Source of the DNA: Saprospiraceae bacterium | GTDB lineage: Bacteria; Bacteroidota; Bacteroidia; Chitinophagales; Saprospiraceae | NCBI GenBank assembly: GCA_020850025.1 | Contig: JADZFI010000265.1 | Span: 1-6,558 of the forward strand | DNA: 6,558 nt | Direction: 5' to 3' | Part shown: positions 1 through 6,558 of the stretch, piece after piece | Layout of the letters: every line of letters begins with the position of its first letter | How positions within the stretch are numbered: the first letter of the stretch is position 1 | Notes under the pieces: generated by a model | Database searches by the model: none | The model's input: only the letters and a program-made list of their open reading frames with translations | Told to the model about the DNA's origin: nothing | Translations under genes and position numbers: made by a program

Positions 1-302
1 AGTTTGTACCGGTCAATCATATAATCGGCCAGTTCGTTGCTGGAGGCAATTTCCAGCAGCCTGTCCACATCGCGATCGGTACCGAAGTACTCGGTCACCT
101 TGGTCATAGCCCCGAAGATCATCTCTGGTTTGGACAGGTCCTGGTTGGCAGGGTAAAAAATGGTGGTGGACTCGTAGTAATTGTCCATGCTCAGGGCAAT
201 GCCGATGCTGCCCAGCAGGGCAATCAGGCAAACATTGCGCAGGGCTTTTCTCCAGCGGTAAATCGTACCGATAACGCCGAGGAGTGTGTCGCGGTTGGTC
301 AT
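1..302 (-). CDS. Wzz/chain-length-determinant-like polysaccharide protein, N-terminal part (cut by window edge)
   Basis: Only the first 100 codons are present; the gene runs off the left edge. The protein begins MTNRDTLLGVIGTIYRWRK. It has a short basic cytoplasmic N-terminus, one hydrophobic segment at about residues 23-39 (NVCLIALLGSIGIALSM), and then a periplasmic stretch with NYYESTTIFYPANQDL (41-56) and VDRLLEIASSNELADYM (79-95). The order 'YRWRK, membrane helix, YY.(A/S)TTIFYPA, later DRLL.IA.S.EL.DY' is what I know from Wzz-type chain-length proteins of Bacteroidota. Such proteins sit in the inner membrane and control the length of O-antigen or exported polysaccharide. The ATG at 302-300 is chosen because it starts just before the conserved YRWRK region and lies about 70 bp downstream of a good promoter; no Shine-Dalgarno is seen, as is usual in this phylum. 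The second transmembrane helix and any C-terminal kinase-like domain are outside the window, so the exact subfamily is unknown. Confidence 0.82.
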   Translation of the reverse strand, partial: MTNRDTLLGVIGTIYRWRKALRNVCLIALLGSIGIALSMDNYYESTTIFYPANQDLSKPEMIFGAMTKVTEYFGTDRDVDRLLEIASSNELADYMIDRYK

Positions 303-322
303 ATGAGTGGTGTAAATCAGTT

Positions 323-331
323 GGGGCAAAA
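323..331 (+). repeat. Nonamer GGGGCAAAA, copy 1
   Basis: First of three identical nonamers in the intergenic region. It lies in the presumed leader of the wzz-like gene, about 20 bp upstream of its ATG. Read on the minus strand it is TTTTGCCCC, but it lacks the upstream TA and has no well-spaced TTG, so it is not itself a good promoter. It might be an operator or chance. Confidence 0.45.
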
Positions 332-374
332 TGCTGAACGAACAAGCGGGGGTAAACGTTGCCACGCCAAAAGA

Positions 375-383
375 GGGGCAAAA
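375..383 (+). repeat. Nonamer GGGGCAAAA, copy 2 (overlaps -7 box of leftward promoter)
   Basis: Same orientation as copy 1, 52 bp further from the leftward gene. Its CAAAA end forms part of the minus-strand TACTTTTG -7 box, so the repeat includes both the -7 element and the four bases just downstream of it. Confidence 0.5.
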
Positions 384-407
384 GTAACAATAATAAGCGC
401 CATTCAA
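379..407 (-). promoter_or_regulatory. Bacteroidota-type promoter for the wzz-like gene
   Basis: On the minus strand, TACTTTTG (386 down to 379) matches the Bacteroidota -7 consensus TAnnTTTG exactly. TTG (407 down to 405) lies upstream with an 18-bp spacer, inside the 17-23 bp range reported for Flavobacterium johnsoniae TTG / TAnnTTTG promoters. Transcription would start near 370-374 and give a leader of about 70 nt before the ATG at 302. It is the only full TAnnTTTG match I found on either strand of the intergenic region. The site was found by reading the sequence; nothing here proves activity. Confidence 0.6.
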
Positions 408-565
408 GGCAGCTGGCGCGCTCTTTGCCATGTGAAGCATCCTAAAGGTAAAAAATGCCGGAAATACTGCCCAAAATGTGAAATCCCGGGCAACCCGGAT
501 CGCCGATTGTGCATCATTCCCCCACTGTTAATCCCAACACCGGGCGCCAACTCCGGTAAAAATAT

Positions 566-596
566 TTTGGGCCATATTCAGAAACGAGGGTTTTTG
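566..596 (+). promoter_or_regulatory. Candidate sprA promoter (weak -7 element)
   Basis: TTTG (566-569) serves as the -33 element, followed by a 19-bp spacer and GGTTTTTG (589-596) in the -7 position. The -33 box and the spacing fit the Bacteroidota rule, but the -7 box has GG in place of the conserved TA. The -7 box is followed by CCCC, as is the -7 box of the leftward promoter. A start near 602-605 would leave a leader of about 40 nt before the sprA ATG. An alternative is TATAGT at 610-615, which resembles a sigma70 -10 but has no well-spaced partner. The missing TA could mean a weak or activator-dependent promoter. Confidence 0.35.
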
Positions 597-600
597 CCCC
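592..600 (-). repeat. Nonamer GGGGCAAAA, copy 3 (inverted, overlaps candidate sprA -7 box)
   Basis: On the plus strand this is TTTTGCCCC, the inverted form of copies 1 and 2. It falls in the -7 position of the candidate sprA promoter, 42 bp upstream of the ATG. The box thus points toward the gene at both divergent starts. Confidence 0.5.
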
Positions 601-641
601 GAAATCCGGTATAGTCCAAGCAAACCATCCTGCTTTTTCAA

Positions 642-3600
642 ATGACGAAGAAGAACAGCCTTCTCGCGGCTATCGCACTTTGCTCTGTTTGCGCTCTCTA
701 CGCTTTCGCTTACCCGGAAGCTGTGCGCGAAAACGTACTCACCCTGCTCTTCCCGGAGGGCAAACGGCCTGTTGCTGTGGAGCATCCACAGGTAGTGGAA
801 GCCGTGCCGGTGGATACCTTTCCACCACTGAACGAGCGTTACGGCGACTTTATCCAGTCCGGCTCAGGCAATCCCGTTGACCTGCGCGACCCGCGCGTCA
901 TTGATCGCCAGGTGGAATATGATGCGGAAACGAATATGTACATCGTGACTGAACGCATCGGCGAAGAGTTCTACCGCGCTCCTACCTACATGACCTTCGA
1001 AGAATATGTGCGCTACCGCGATCAGCAACAGCAGCGCGATTACTTCGACCGCCTCCAGGGCGTTGTTTCAGCCGATGGTCGTGGCGCCGACGGCACTGCC
1101 GATCCGGTTTCCAAATTCAATTTTAAAAACTCCCTGATCGACCGCCTCTTTGGCGGCAGCAATGTGGACATCAAACCACAGGGTAATATCAACCTGACTT
1201 TCGGTTACGACTGGCAAAGAATTCAAAACCCCATCCTGACCCTTCGCCAGCAAACCAACGGGAACTTCGATTTTGACATGGACATCAATATGAGTGCCCA
1301 GGGAAAAATCGGGGAAAAGTTGAACCTCAACTTCAACTACAATACCCAGGCCACCTTCGATTTCGACAACCAGATGAAGATCAACTACGATACGAAGGGC
1401 TTCTCTGAAGATGAAATCATACAAAACGTTGAAGCTGGTAACGTATCTATGCCCCTGCGCTCCAACCTCATCAAGGGTGCGCAGAACCTTTTCGGGGTAA
1501 AAACGGAAATGAAATTCGGTCACCTGCGCACCACCCTCGTGGCCTCCCAACAGCGCAGCCGCCAGCAAAGCATCAAAATCCAGGGTGGCTCCCAGGTGCA
1601 AAACTTTGAAAAGCCCATCGACGAATACGACGAAAACCGCCACTTCTTCTTCAGCCAATGGAACCGGAACGAGTTCGAACCGGCCATGAAATGCCTTCCG
1701 GTGCCGCAATCGCTGTTCAGCGTTACCCGACTGGAAGTGTGGATCACCAACGACAAACAGGAGTTCCAAAACACCCGCGACGTGTTGCCACTGGCCGATC
1801 TGGCTGAGCCTGATTCCTGCTCCCCACAGTGGAAATTTGCCAACCCTCCGGTTCAGGATATCAAAGGAAAGGGCCTGCCTGCCAACCAAAGCAACGGATT
1901 GTACCGCAAGATCCTTTCCGAACTCTCGGAAGACTCCACCCTGCGTTTCAGCGACCGCGTGGTGAGCCGCCTGACGGGCCCGGATTTTAATTTGAAGCAA
2001 ATCCGGGATTTTGAAAAAATGAATGCCCGGATGTTGTCGCCGCAGGAATATACCTACAACGAACAGCTGGGCTTTTTGAGCATCAACCTCAACGTGCAAC
2101 CCGACCAGGTGGTGGGCGTGGCACTTACCTATACCTACAACGGTATTCCTTACAAAATCGGGGAATTCTCGGATGAGGTGCCCAGAAAAAGTGCGGAAGA
2201 CACGCTTAAAACCAATGTGCTTTTCCTCAAAATGTTGAAAAGTACCACGGCCAATGTGCGCTACCCGATCTGGGACCTGATGATGAAAAACATCTACGCC
2301 GTGGGTACTGCCAACGTGGATCCGCAGGAGTTCCGTTTCGATATCTTCTACGAAGATCCGGGCAAGGGCCAGAAGCGTTTTCTCGACGGTGGTCTCATCC
2401 CCGATGGCTTGAAAGCGCGCCCGCTGTTGCAGGTGTTCGGCCTCGATAACCTCAACCTGCAGGGCGACCCCGGGGCTGACGGTATCTTTGACTTTGTGCC
2501 GGGTCTGACCATTAATCTGCGCTCCGGGCGAATCATGTTCCCGGTGCTGGAGCCTTTCGGTTCGGATCTGTTGGATAAAATTGAGGAGGCCAAGGGAACA
2601 CCATTGAACCAACAGGAACTAACCGCGCTGAGAACCAGTCTTATCTATCAGCAACTATACGACAGTACCTCCTTCGTAGCCCGGGAGTACCAGCAACTCA
2701 ACCGATTTATGCTGCGGGGCTCGTATAAATCGAGTACGTCTTCGGAGATATCTCTGGGTACCTTCAACCTGCCGCCCGGCTCCGTGCGCGTAACCGCCGG
2801 CGGTACGCCCTTGCGCGAAGGGGTTGACTACTCGATTGATTACAACATCGGTAAAGTGCGCATCCTCAACGATGCTATCCTGCAATCGGGCCAGAGCGTG
2901 AATGTGAGTTTTGAAGACAATACCTTCTTCGGATTCCAGGCCAGAAGTATGATCGGGGCGCGCTTTGATTACTCCTTCAATAAAGACGTGAGCATAGGGG
3001 GTACTTTCATGAACCTCTTTGAGCGCCCGCTGACCCAAAAGGTAAACTTTGGCGACGACCCCATCAACAACAAGGTGTACGGTCTGGATTTCAGCATTTC
3101 CAAAGATGCTCCATGGCTTACCAAGCTGGTAGACAAACTGCCGCTGATTTCTACCAAAGAGCCATCCAGTATTGCCGCCACCGCGGAGGTAGCCGTACTT
3201 CAGCCCGGCCACAACCGCGCCATCAACCAGGGGGGCGACAAAGGTGGTACGGTGTATATTGATGATTTTGAGGGCAGTACGGCCAATATCCCCCTCACCA
3301 ACCAGTTCAACCAGTGGGTCATCGCTTCCGTCCCCCAGGGAGATAATACTTTGTTCCCTGAAAACCTGAATCCCGATCCGGGGTTGTCGCTGGGCGCTAA
3401 CCGAGCCGGTCTATCCTGGTATATTTCCGACCCCAGTGCGCGCGACCAGTCGGACGCTAACGACCCCTACACCACCCTGATCCAGTATCAGGACATTTTC
3501 CCCAACCGGCAGCTCACCCCTTTTGAACAATCAAGTTTGCGCCCGCTGGACGTAACCTTCTACCCGCGCGAACGCGGCCCGTATAACTTCGAAATTCCGA

Positions 3601-6558
3601 ACGGCTATCCACATTCAGCCGGTTTGAATACCAATGGTGAGTTGAACCTCCCTGCCAGTCGCTGGGCAGGCTTCATGAAGGAGGTGAATACCAACGACTT
3701 CGAGGCTGCCAACGTGGAGTTCATTGAATTCTGGATTCTGAACCCGTACATGGATAAAACCGACGGCGAAACGGTTTCTGATGCCGGTCAGATGTACATC
3801 GACCTCGGCTCTATCTCTGAAGACGTGATGCGCGACGGCCGTCAGTTTTTTGAAAACGGTTTGCCTACCGGAACGAACAATGTTGCCGTGGATCTCTCTC
3901 CCTGGGGCCGCGTTCCTATTGAAGCGCCGGTGGTCAATGCATTTGATAACAACACTGAAAGCCGTGCAGAACAGGATCTGGGTCTGGACGGTATGACCAA
4001 CGATCAGGAAAAAACCATTGGCAAAATCGGCGAATGGTTCGCGGCCATTCAGGCGGATAACGGGCTTTCCCCCAATTTTAAAAACAGTGTGGCGGCCGAC
4101 CCCTCCAACGACGACTTCGTGTACTTCCGCGACGCCTCATTCCCTCCGGCACCATCCGGACCGGGCCTGTTGAATCGCTACCGCAAATTCAACAACCAAC
4201 AGGGCAACTCTCCGGCCAACCAGGCAGAATCGCTCAACCCTTCCAGCACCAACATTCCGGACCAGGAAGACCTCAACCGCGACCGCACGCTGAACGAAAC
4301 GGAGGCGTATTTCCGGTACAAAATTGACCTGAAAAAAACCTTCGAGAATGGTCAGGAGGTGATTGATGCAAATGACCCGGCCATTGCCGAGTACATCACC
4401 AACACGGTTACTTTCAATAAAAACGGCCGACAGTACATCTGGTATCGCTTCAAAATTCCGCTCGATGATGTGAAGCGCCAGTCTGTTGGCGGTATTGAGG
4501 ATTTCCGCTCCATTCGTTTTATCCGTATGTTCTGGAAGGGCTTTACGGAGCGCACCACCTTCCGTTTTGCTACCCTGGAACTGGGCCGTAACCAATGGCG
4601 CCGTTTCAAGCAGCAGCTGGCAGGCTGCGGTGCGGATGCGGAGAAGCCATCCCCCATTCCGTTCGACGTGAACGCGGTAAACATTGAAGAAAACTCCGCC
4701 CGTCAACCATTTAACTATACCATTCCTTTCGGTATCCGGCGCGAACAATCGGTTGGTGCATTCCCCGACATTCTCCAGAACGAGCAATCGCTCTCCATGA
4801 ACGTATGCGATCTGGAATTTTGTGATGCCCGTGCTATTTTCAAGAGCCTGAACATGGACCTGCGCCAGTTCAAGAACATCAAAATGTTTGTGCACGCGGA
4901 GGAAGTAATAGAACAACTGGACTCCTCCGACCTCAAAGTGTTCATCCGTATGGGCTCCGACTATACCCGGAACTACTATGAATACGAGCTGCCGCTGAAA
5001 ATTTCAGACCCGACCAATTTAAACGGCAACCCCGATAGCCGGGAGTATAAGGACGAGGTATGGCTCAATCAGTTCGATTTTCCGTTGGAGTTGCTCACAG
5101 ATGTAAAAAAACTGCGCAATGCCGATCTAACCCATCCGCCTGGGGAAGTCTTTGTAAGTTCTGACCCCAACAACCCGGATGCGCGGGTGAAGATATTTGG
5201 CAACCCCAACCTGGGCTATGTAAAAGGCATTATGCTTGGGGTGCGCAACAGCGATCCGGATAAGGAAAAGCACTGTTTCGAAGTGTGGTTCAACGAGCTT
5301 CGCCTGACGGGCTTCAACGAAAAGGGCGGCTTTGCCGGCCAGGCTCGGGTGGACATGAAACTGGCAGATCTGGGTAATGTGTCCTTGTCGGGCAACTATA
5401 CGGGTATTGGTTGGGGTAGTATTGAAGAACGACTGGCTCAGCGTCAGCGCGAGGAAGTGATCCAGTACGATGTCTCCACGAATATTGAACTGAGCAAGTT
5501 TTTGCCGGAAAAATCCGGCATCAAACTGCCGTTCTATGCTCAGTACTCCAACGTAACCCGCAACCCTGAGTTTGATCCTTACGACCTGGACATCAAACTG
5601 AAGGACAAACTGCGCGAAGCGCCCAACACTGCCGTTCGCGACAGCATCAAAACCGGTGCGCAGAATGTAACCGTGGTGAAAGGCTTCAACTTCACCAATG
5701 TGCGCAAGGAGCGTAAAGGCGCTCCCCGCAAGGTGCCGCTTCCGTGGAATATCGAGAATTTCAGTCTGACGTATGCCTACAACGAGCAGGACAAGCGCAC
5801 GCCGTTTATCCTGAACGATGAGCAACGGCAATACAAGGGTGGTCTCGATTGGCAGTATGGTACCGGCCTGAAGCCGTTTACCCCATTCAAAAAGCTGATC
5901 AAAAAGGATAAATACCTCAAATTCATTACAGAATTCAATTTCAATCCGCTCCCGAATACGTACGGTTTCAATACCATCATGGAGCGATTCCGGGGGGTAA
6001 CCGTATATCGTTTTGCAGGAGAGGATCCGGCGTTGAATACCTACCACAATCGCCGTTTTACCTGGGACAGGAACTACGATCTGGGATGGGACATCACCAA
6101 GGCCCTGCGTTTTAACTTTGATGCCAATGCCCGCAGTTTGATTGACGAGCCTTTGGAATTTACAGAGGGAGGTACGCAGGTTACGCAGGAACAACGCCGG
6201 GACTCTATCCTTACCAACCTTAAGAAGCTCGGCCGCCCGAAGTTGTACACTCACACGGGAAGCCTGAACTGGACCCTGCCGTTCAAGCAGATTCCGATGC
6301 TGGATTTCATCAACATGAAAGCCTCCTATACGGCTGGTTACACCTGGACGGCGCAATCGCTCAAACTGCAAAATCTGGATGCGGGCCAGTATCAGAATAT
6401 TGTGAACTCCCGCAGTCTGGGTAATACCATCCAGAACAACAGTACCCGGCAGATCAACGGCGATTTCAATATGGAAACGCTGTACAACAAGAGCAAATAC
6501 CTGGCAAAAATCAATAAGCCTGGCAAGTCGGCGGCGGGTGGCGGTCGTGGCGCTCCTA
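642..6558 (+). CDS. sprA: SprA/Sov, giant outer-membrane translocon of the type IX secretion system (3' end outside window)
   Basis: The frame is open for 1972 codons to the right edge. Known SprA/Sov proteins are about 2300-2500 residues, so roughly the last 400 codons are missing. In F. johnsoniae SprA forms a single-chain 36-strand outer-membrane barrel that exports T9SS cargo, with PorV and a plug protein as gating partners; it is needed for gliding there. The ATG at 642 is the first start after an in-frame TAG at 612. Residues 1-23 look like a Sec signal peptide (KK, a hydrophobic core, then AFA before Tyr24). Family-typical blocks follow in order: TYMTFEEYVRYRD (115-127); GNVSMPLRSNLIKGAQNLFG (266-285); GGDKGGTVYIDDFEGS (864-879); YPRERGPYNF (974-983); RWAGFMKEVNTNDFEAANVE (1007-1026); NYTIPFGIRREQ (1358-1369); NEQSLSMNVCDL (1380-1391); and CFEVWFNELRL (1545-1555). 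After about 1570, alternating polar/aromatic strands fit barrel sequence. No frameshift or missing block is apparent. The window ends in a Gly/Arg-rich linker (GGGRGAP). Confidence 0.96.
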   Translation, partial: MTKKNSLLAAIALCSVCALYAFAYPEAVRENVLTLLFPEGKRPVAVEHPQVVEAVPVDTFPPLNERYGDFIQSGSGNPVDLRDPRVIDRQVEYDAETNMYIVTERIGEEFYRAPTYMTFEEYVRYRDQQQQRDYFDRLQGVVSADGRGADGTADPVSKFNFKNSLIDRLFGGSNVDIKPQGNINLTFGYDWQRIQNPILTLRQQTNGNFDFDMDINMSAQGKIGEKLNLNFNYNTQATFDFDNQMKINYDTKGFSEDEIIQNVEAGNVSMPLRSNLIKGAQNLFGVKTEMKFGHLRTTLVASQQRSRQQSIKIQGGSQVQNFEKPIDEYDENRHFFFSQWNRNEFEPAMKCLPVPQSLFSVTRLEVWITNDKQEFQNTRDVLPLADLAEPDSCSPQWKFANPPVQDIKGKGLPANQSNGLYRKILSELSEDSTLRFSDRVVSRLTGPDFNLKQIRDFEKMNARMLSPQEYTYNEQLGFLSINLNVQPDQVVGVALTYTYNGIPYKIGEFSDEVPRKSAEDTLKTNVLFLKMLKSTTANVRYPIWDLMMKNIYAVGTANVDPQEFRFDIFYEDPGKGQKRFLDGGLIPDGLKARPLLQVFGLDNLNLQGDPGADGIFDFVPGLTINLRSGRIMFPVLEPFGSDLLDKIEEAKGTPLNQQELTALRTSLIYQQLYDSTSFVAREYQQLNRFMLRGSYKSSTSSEISLGTFNLPPGSVRVTAGGTPLREGVDYSIDYNIGKVRILNDAILQSGQSVNVSFEDNTFFGFQARSMIGARFDYSFNKDVSIGGTFMNLFERPLTQKVNFGDDPINNKVYGLDFSISKDAPWLTKLVDKLPLISTKEPSSIAATAEVAVLQPGHNRAINQGGDKGGTVYIDDFEGSTANIPLTNQFNQWVIASVPQGDNTLFPENLNPDPGLSLGANRAGLSWYISDPSARDQSDANDPYTTLIQYQDIFPNRQLTPFEQSSLRPLDVTFYPRERGPYNFEIPNGYPHSAGLNTNGELNLPASRWAGFMKEVNTNDFEAANVEFIEFWILNPYMDKTDGETVSDAGQMYIDLGSISEDVMRDGRQFFENGLPTGTNNVAVDLSPWGRVPIEAPVVNAFDNNTESRAEQDLGLDGMTNDQEKTIGKIGEWFAAIQADNGLSPNFKNSVAADPSNDDFVYFRDASFPPAPSGPGLLNRYRKFNNQQGNSPANQAESLNPSSTNIPDQEDLNRDRTLNETEAYFRYKIDLKKTFENGQEVIDANDPAIAEYITNTVTFNKNGRQYIWYRFKIPLDDVKRQSVGGIEDFRSIRFIRMFWKGFTERTTFRFATLELGRNQWRRFKQQLAGCGADAEKPSPIPFDVNAVNIEENSARQPFNYTIPFGIRREQSVGAFPDILQNEQSLSMNVCDLEFCDARAIFKSLNMDLRQFKNIKMFVHAEEVIEQLDSSDLKVFIRMGSDYTRNYYEYELPLKISDPTNLNGNPDSREYKDEVWLNQFDFPLELLTDVKKLRNADLTHPPGEVFVSSDPNNPDARVKIFGNPNLGYVKGIMLGVRNSDPDKEKHCFEVWFNELRLTGFNEKGGFAGQARVDMKLADLGNVSLSGNYTGIGWGSIEERLAQRQREEVIQYDVSTNIELSKFLPEKSGIKLPFYAQYSNVTRNPEFDPYDLDIKLKDKLREAPNTAVRDSIKTGAQNVTVVKGFNFTNVRKERKGAPRKVPLPWNIENFSLTYAYNEQDKRTPFILNDEQRQYKGGLDWQYGTGLKPFTPFKKLIKKDKYLKFITEFNFNPLPNTYGFNTIMERFRGVTVYRFAGEDPALNTYHNRRFTWDRNYDLGWDITKALRFNFDANARSLIDEPLEFTEGGTQVTQEQRRDSILTNLKKLGRPKLYTHTGSLNWTLPFKQIPMLDFINMKASYTAGYTWTAQSLKLQNLDAGQYQNIVNSRSLGNTIQNNSTRQINGDFNMETLYNKSKYLAKINKPGKSAAGGGRGAP
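4269..4304 (+). other. EF-hand-like calcium loop within SprA (residues 1210-1221)
   Basis: The segment reads DLNRDRTLNETE. The ligand positions of a 12-residue EF-hand loop are filled in order: D1210 (1), N1212 (3), D1214 (5), T1216 (7), N1218 (9) and E1221 (12), with hydrophobic L1217 at position 8. Position 6, usually Gly, is Arg, which weakens the match. An acidic block with LDGMTNDQE (about 1115-1123) lies nearby and resembles the DGxxDxxE endings of calcium-binding repeats. I recall similar EDxNxDxTLN blocks in other SprA proteins. Metal binding is inferred, not shown. Confidence 0.45.

Larger units (their letters stand above)
303..641. other. Divergent intergenic region between wzz-like gene and sprA
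   Basis: This 339-bp stretch separates two gene starts pointing away from each other, so it must hold the 5' signals for both. I see a strong candidate promoter for the leftward gene, a weaker one for sprA, and three copies of GGGGCAAAA. The open frames that cross it show no recognisable protein family. The central part (about 410-560) shows nothing I can name beyond a short imperfect inverted repeat at 483-500. No tRNA, terminator with a T-tract, or riboswitch is recognisable. Confidence 0.8.

Noticed and set aside
13..390. A 125-codon minus-strand open frame over the left gene.
   Set aside because: It is in a different frame from the Wzz-like protein and has a Pro/His/Arg-rich composition typical of a shadow frame.
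483..500. Imperfect inverted repeat ATCCCGGG-CAA-CCCGGAT in the intergenic region.
   Set aside because: The arms pair only with a one-base bulge, the loop is 3 nt and no T-tract follows, so it is not a convincing terminator or operator.
303..614. A 103-codon plus-strand open frame in the intergenic region, with a C-x3-C-x2-C stretch (KCRKYCPKCEIP).
   Set aside because: It overlaps both candidate promoters, has no recognisable family, and its Cys pattern is too short and incomplete for a zinc ribbon. Chance is more likely.
681..692. Possible lipoprotein signal (Cys14 or Cys17 in the sprA signal peptide).
   Set aside because: The residues before either Cys do not form a proper lipobox, and the AFA site at residues 21-23 fits ordinary signal peptidase I cleavage, as expected for an outer-membrane barrel.
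1068..2612. A 514-codon open frame on the minus strand, antisense to sprA, with similar ones at 2655-3212, 4137-4916 and 5127-6371.
   Set aside because: All four are in exact codon register with sprA, so each antisense codon is the reverse complement of a sense codon. They stay open because sprA rarely uses TTA, CTA or TCA; for example, the first is closed by the TCA at 1065-1067. Their proteins show no family I recognise, while the sense strand is clearly SprA.

Overview
The window is ordinary chromosomal DNA from a member of the Bacteroidota. The evidence is that its main gene encodes SprA (Sov), the outer-membrane translocon of the type IX secretion system (T9SS), which is found only in that phylum. 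Neither gene start has a Shine-Dalgarno sequence, and the promoter signals are of the Bacteroidota TTG / TAnnTTTG type. By eye the base composition is moderately GC-rich, with many C- or G-ending codons. This fits a higher-GC lineage such as Saprospiria better than the AT-rich Flavobacterium. That lineage guess is inference only.

Layout. Positions 1-302 (minus strand) hold the first 100 codons of a Wzz/chain-length-determinant-like inner-membrane protein, cut off by the left window edge. Positions 303-641 are a divergent intergenic region with no convincing gene. It carries a good Bacteroidota promoter for the leftward gene (379-407), a weaker one for the rightward gene (about 566-596), and three copies of the nonamer GGGGCAAAA, two of which coincide with the two -7 boxes. 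From 642 to the right edge (plus strand) runs one uninterrupted reading frame of 1972 codons. It encodes SprA from its signal peptide through most of the barrel, and roughly the last 400 codons should lie beyond the window.

How they may work together. SprA is the giant beta-barrel pore through which T9SS cargo leaves the periplasm. In Porphyromonas gingivalis, T9SS cargo is attached to A-LPS, whose chain length depends on a Wzz protein (WzzP). A wzz-like gene back to back with sprA, with related promoter boxes, is therefore suggestive, but a functional link here is inference. I found no mobile element, CRISPR array, RNA gene or wholly new system. The most useful non-routine signals are the repeated TTTTGCCCC promoter box, the divergent gene arrangement, and an EF-hand-like calcium-loop motif inside SprA.
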